Below, piece by piece: positions 62,385 to 64,000 of a stretch of 64,000 nucleotides of DNA. Below the pieces are notes generated by a model, which saw only the letters and a program-made list of their open reading frames with translations, did no database searches and was not told the DNA's origin. The stretch comes from Colius striatus (lineage: Eukaryota; Chordata; Aves; Coliiformes; Coliidae), in the NCBI RefSeq assembly GCF_028858725.1, contig NC_084762.1, positions 32,393,298 through 32,457,297 on the forward strand, read 5' to 3'. The position numbers and the translations under genes are program-made. Position 1 is the first letter of the stretch; each line of letters opens with the position of its first letter.

Positions 62385-63347
62385 AAACGACACAGTGTTT
62401 GCTGTATAGTATTTTATACTCTGAGCACAGATTATTGAAGTTAGCAAGTGAAAGCCTGTATGTACAAAATCTTTAAACCACATGTAACAATTACACAAAA
62501 ATAACTAGACTTGATGAGGTCAAGTTATGTTTATACCATCGTAGCCCATCTGGAAACAAACTGTTGTATGCCTTGTTTTTAGTTGGTAGAGCTGGGCTGC
62601 AGGAGGGGTTTGGGATGGGTAGTTGTGGTTTTGTGCTTATCGTGGTAATTTGTCTTTCTCTGAAGAACTCAGACAGTTCGAAGAAGAAGCCCATCCAAGG
62701 GATTAAACTACTTGTTCCAAAGCAAAGTAAGACCAAGGTTAAAGTTAAATGATTTTTTTTTCTCCAAAAATAATTTAGATAGAATATGGTGACTGCTTTT
62801 AGGAAGCCTAAGAGCAAACAGAAACCCCTCCAATTTCAAAAACCTGCAGAAAAAACTGCATCCTCCAGAAGTGCTAAGCATCTTTCACTTGCTCTGTATA
62901 CAGTGTGAGGTATCTGAGATTGGTGAAGACTCAGAGCTCACTGCTTTCCTGGTAAAGTATTCTAGACTTCAGATGAACTTGTTCCCTTGAAGCTTGAGTG
63001 CTAAGCTCTGTTTAGACTGAGGCTAAAGTTTCTGAAGGTAGCAACAGTACCTTCCCTACACTTGCCTTATGTAAAGCCCCACTTACTAGCCTGATTTGTC
63101 AGTTCTGTCTGTACTGTTTCATCTATGTTGTTCAGTAGAGGTCTCACTGGCTGACTTTTTCCAGCTACTTATGCAGAAAGGGTATTCATAGAGTACTTAA
63201 TCTCCAAATTTGTGGTTTGGGTTTTTTTTTTGGTTTTTTTTTGGTTGTTGTTTTTTTTGTTCTACATAAGCAATAAATCAACAGTAAAGCTCAGGACTTT
63301 TGTTTTTCTGCTTGTGTGAAATACATTCTCAAAGGGGGTTGTTCTTG

Positions 63348-63367
63348 CTGTGAAGTTAACTTCACAG
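63348..63367. repeat. 20-bp perfect palindrome
   Basis: CTGTGAAGTTAACTTCACAG reads the same on both strands and is centred on GTTAAC. It could be a dimeric transcription-factor site, but no specific factor is claimed. Confidence 0.8.
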
Positions 63368-64000
63368 TTTACCCTTTTGTTAAAAGCTGAGAAGTGCTAT
63401 GTGATACTTGTGTTAAAAAAAAAAAAAGGTCAGAACATTGCTGCTGCTTTTCACTACTGGTTTTAAGCAAAGAGGAAACAAAAGGTGCCCTGTCTGACAA
63501 AATCACTTTCAGTCTCTCTTGTGGAGCTAAGTCTGTTTTCTTTAAGAGAAAAAAAAAGTTGGATTAATTCTTATTTCTTCTTGTGTACCGTATAGTAAGT
63601 ACACCGTCCTAATTGATATTAAATACTGTATTTGTGTGTTTGCTTGTTTTTGTTCAGCAACTGTGAGGGATTTTTTAATTTCACTTTGCAGCTTGATTTT
63701 TCTTACAGACTATGTAGTACCAGAGCTAGCAGTGGTATAAGATTGCAGTTTTCCCAGCAGGAGAAATTGCCCTTAGAGTCACTATTGGGTATGTTTAGTA
63801 ACAAATTTGGTTTTAAAACTTCGTATTTCTAGAATTAAACTAGATCTTAATTTTCTCTAGATCTGTTTATATCCTAATGTGGTCCTTTTCGAATAGTGAC
63901 ATAAATAACAAAAGATGGCAGATTTAAGCCCTGGTATTAAGCATAAGTGCTAATGCTTCTTTTTCAGTTTCTGCATGTCTGTACTGTGAAGAGAATCATT

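Larger units (their letters stand above)
61387..64000 (+). other. CTNNAL1: CTNNAL1 intron 1 (partial)
   Basis: Intron sequence: GC-rich to about 62 kb, then AT/T-rich. No exon 2 (expected ITTLINH-like, vinculin head) is visible before 64000. It contains a CR1 tail (62311-62384), a T/G-rich tract (63212-63261) and a 20-bp palindrome (63348-63367). Confidence 0.85.

Overview
This is bird nuclear DNA. The window carries the 5' ends of two protein-coding genes pointing away from each other, about 55 kb apart, with an AT-rich, repeat-dotted, gene-poor stretch between them. The avian call rests on the many CR1 LINE copies with typical bird 3' tails, on intron-split genes with CpG-island promoters, and on a 1.1-1.2 kb interspersed element of a kind I recall from bird genomes. 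The species cannot be named from sequence alone.

Left end (1-6022, minus strand): the first five coding exons of ELP2, the WD40 scaffold subunit of the Elongator tRNA-modifying complex. All splice sites and phases join cleanly: 44 codons in exon 1, then exons of 79, 86, 151 and 78 bp. The gene runs out of the window at base 1. Its GC-rich promoter lies at about 5.5-6.35 kb, with stacked GC boxes, a YY1/TISU-like start context and a 55-bp minisatellite just outside it. Intron 3 holds one copy (element A) of the 1.1 kb repeat.

Middle (6.35-60.5 kb): I find no convincing protein-coding exon. It holds CR1 fragments on both strands (12.8, 13.3-14.3, 26.8-30.6, 41.0-41.6 and 46.3 kb). The longest CR1, about 2.6 kb and on the minus strand, keeps decayed endonuclease and reverse-transcriptase segments and is split by element B, an inverted relative of element A. 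Other features are an unusually long near-perfect hairpin at 11,513-11,607, short tandem duplications, perfect palindromes, a G23 run and a C-rich tract.

Right end (60.5-64 kb, plus strand): a CpG island and coding exon 1 (42 codons) of CTNNAL1 (alpha-catulin), followed by the start of a long intron 1 that contains a CR1 tail.

The two genes are not known to act together. From memory, mammalian ELP2 is head-to-head with SLC39A6, which I do not see here, and mammalian CTNNAL1 lies close to ELP1. The ELP2-CTNNAL1 junction may therefore mark a rearrangement that brought two Elongator subunit genes into one neighbourhood, perhaps on the avian Z. This is inference and needs a chromosome-level check. 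There is no operon, CRISPR array or other prokaryote-type system in this window.
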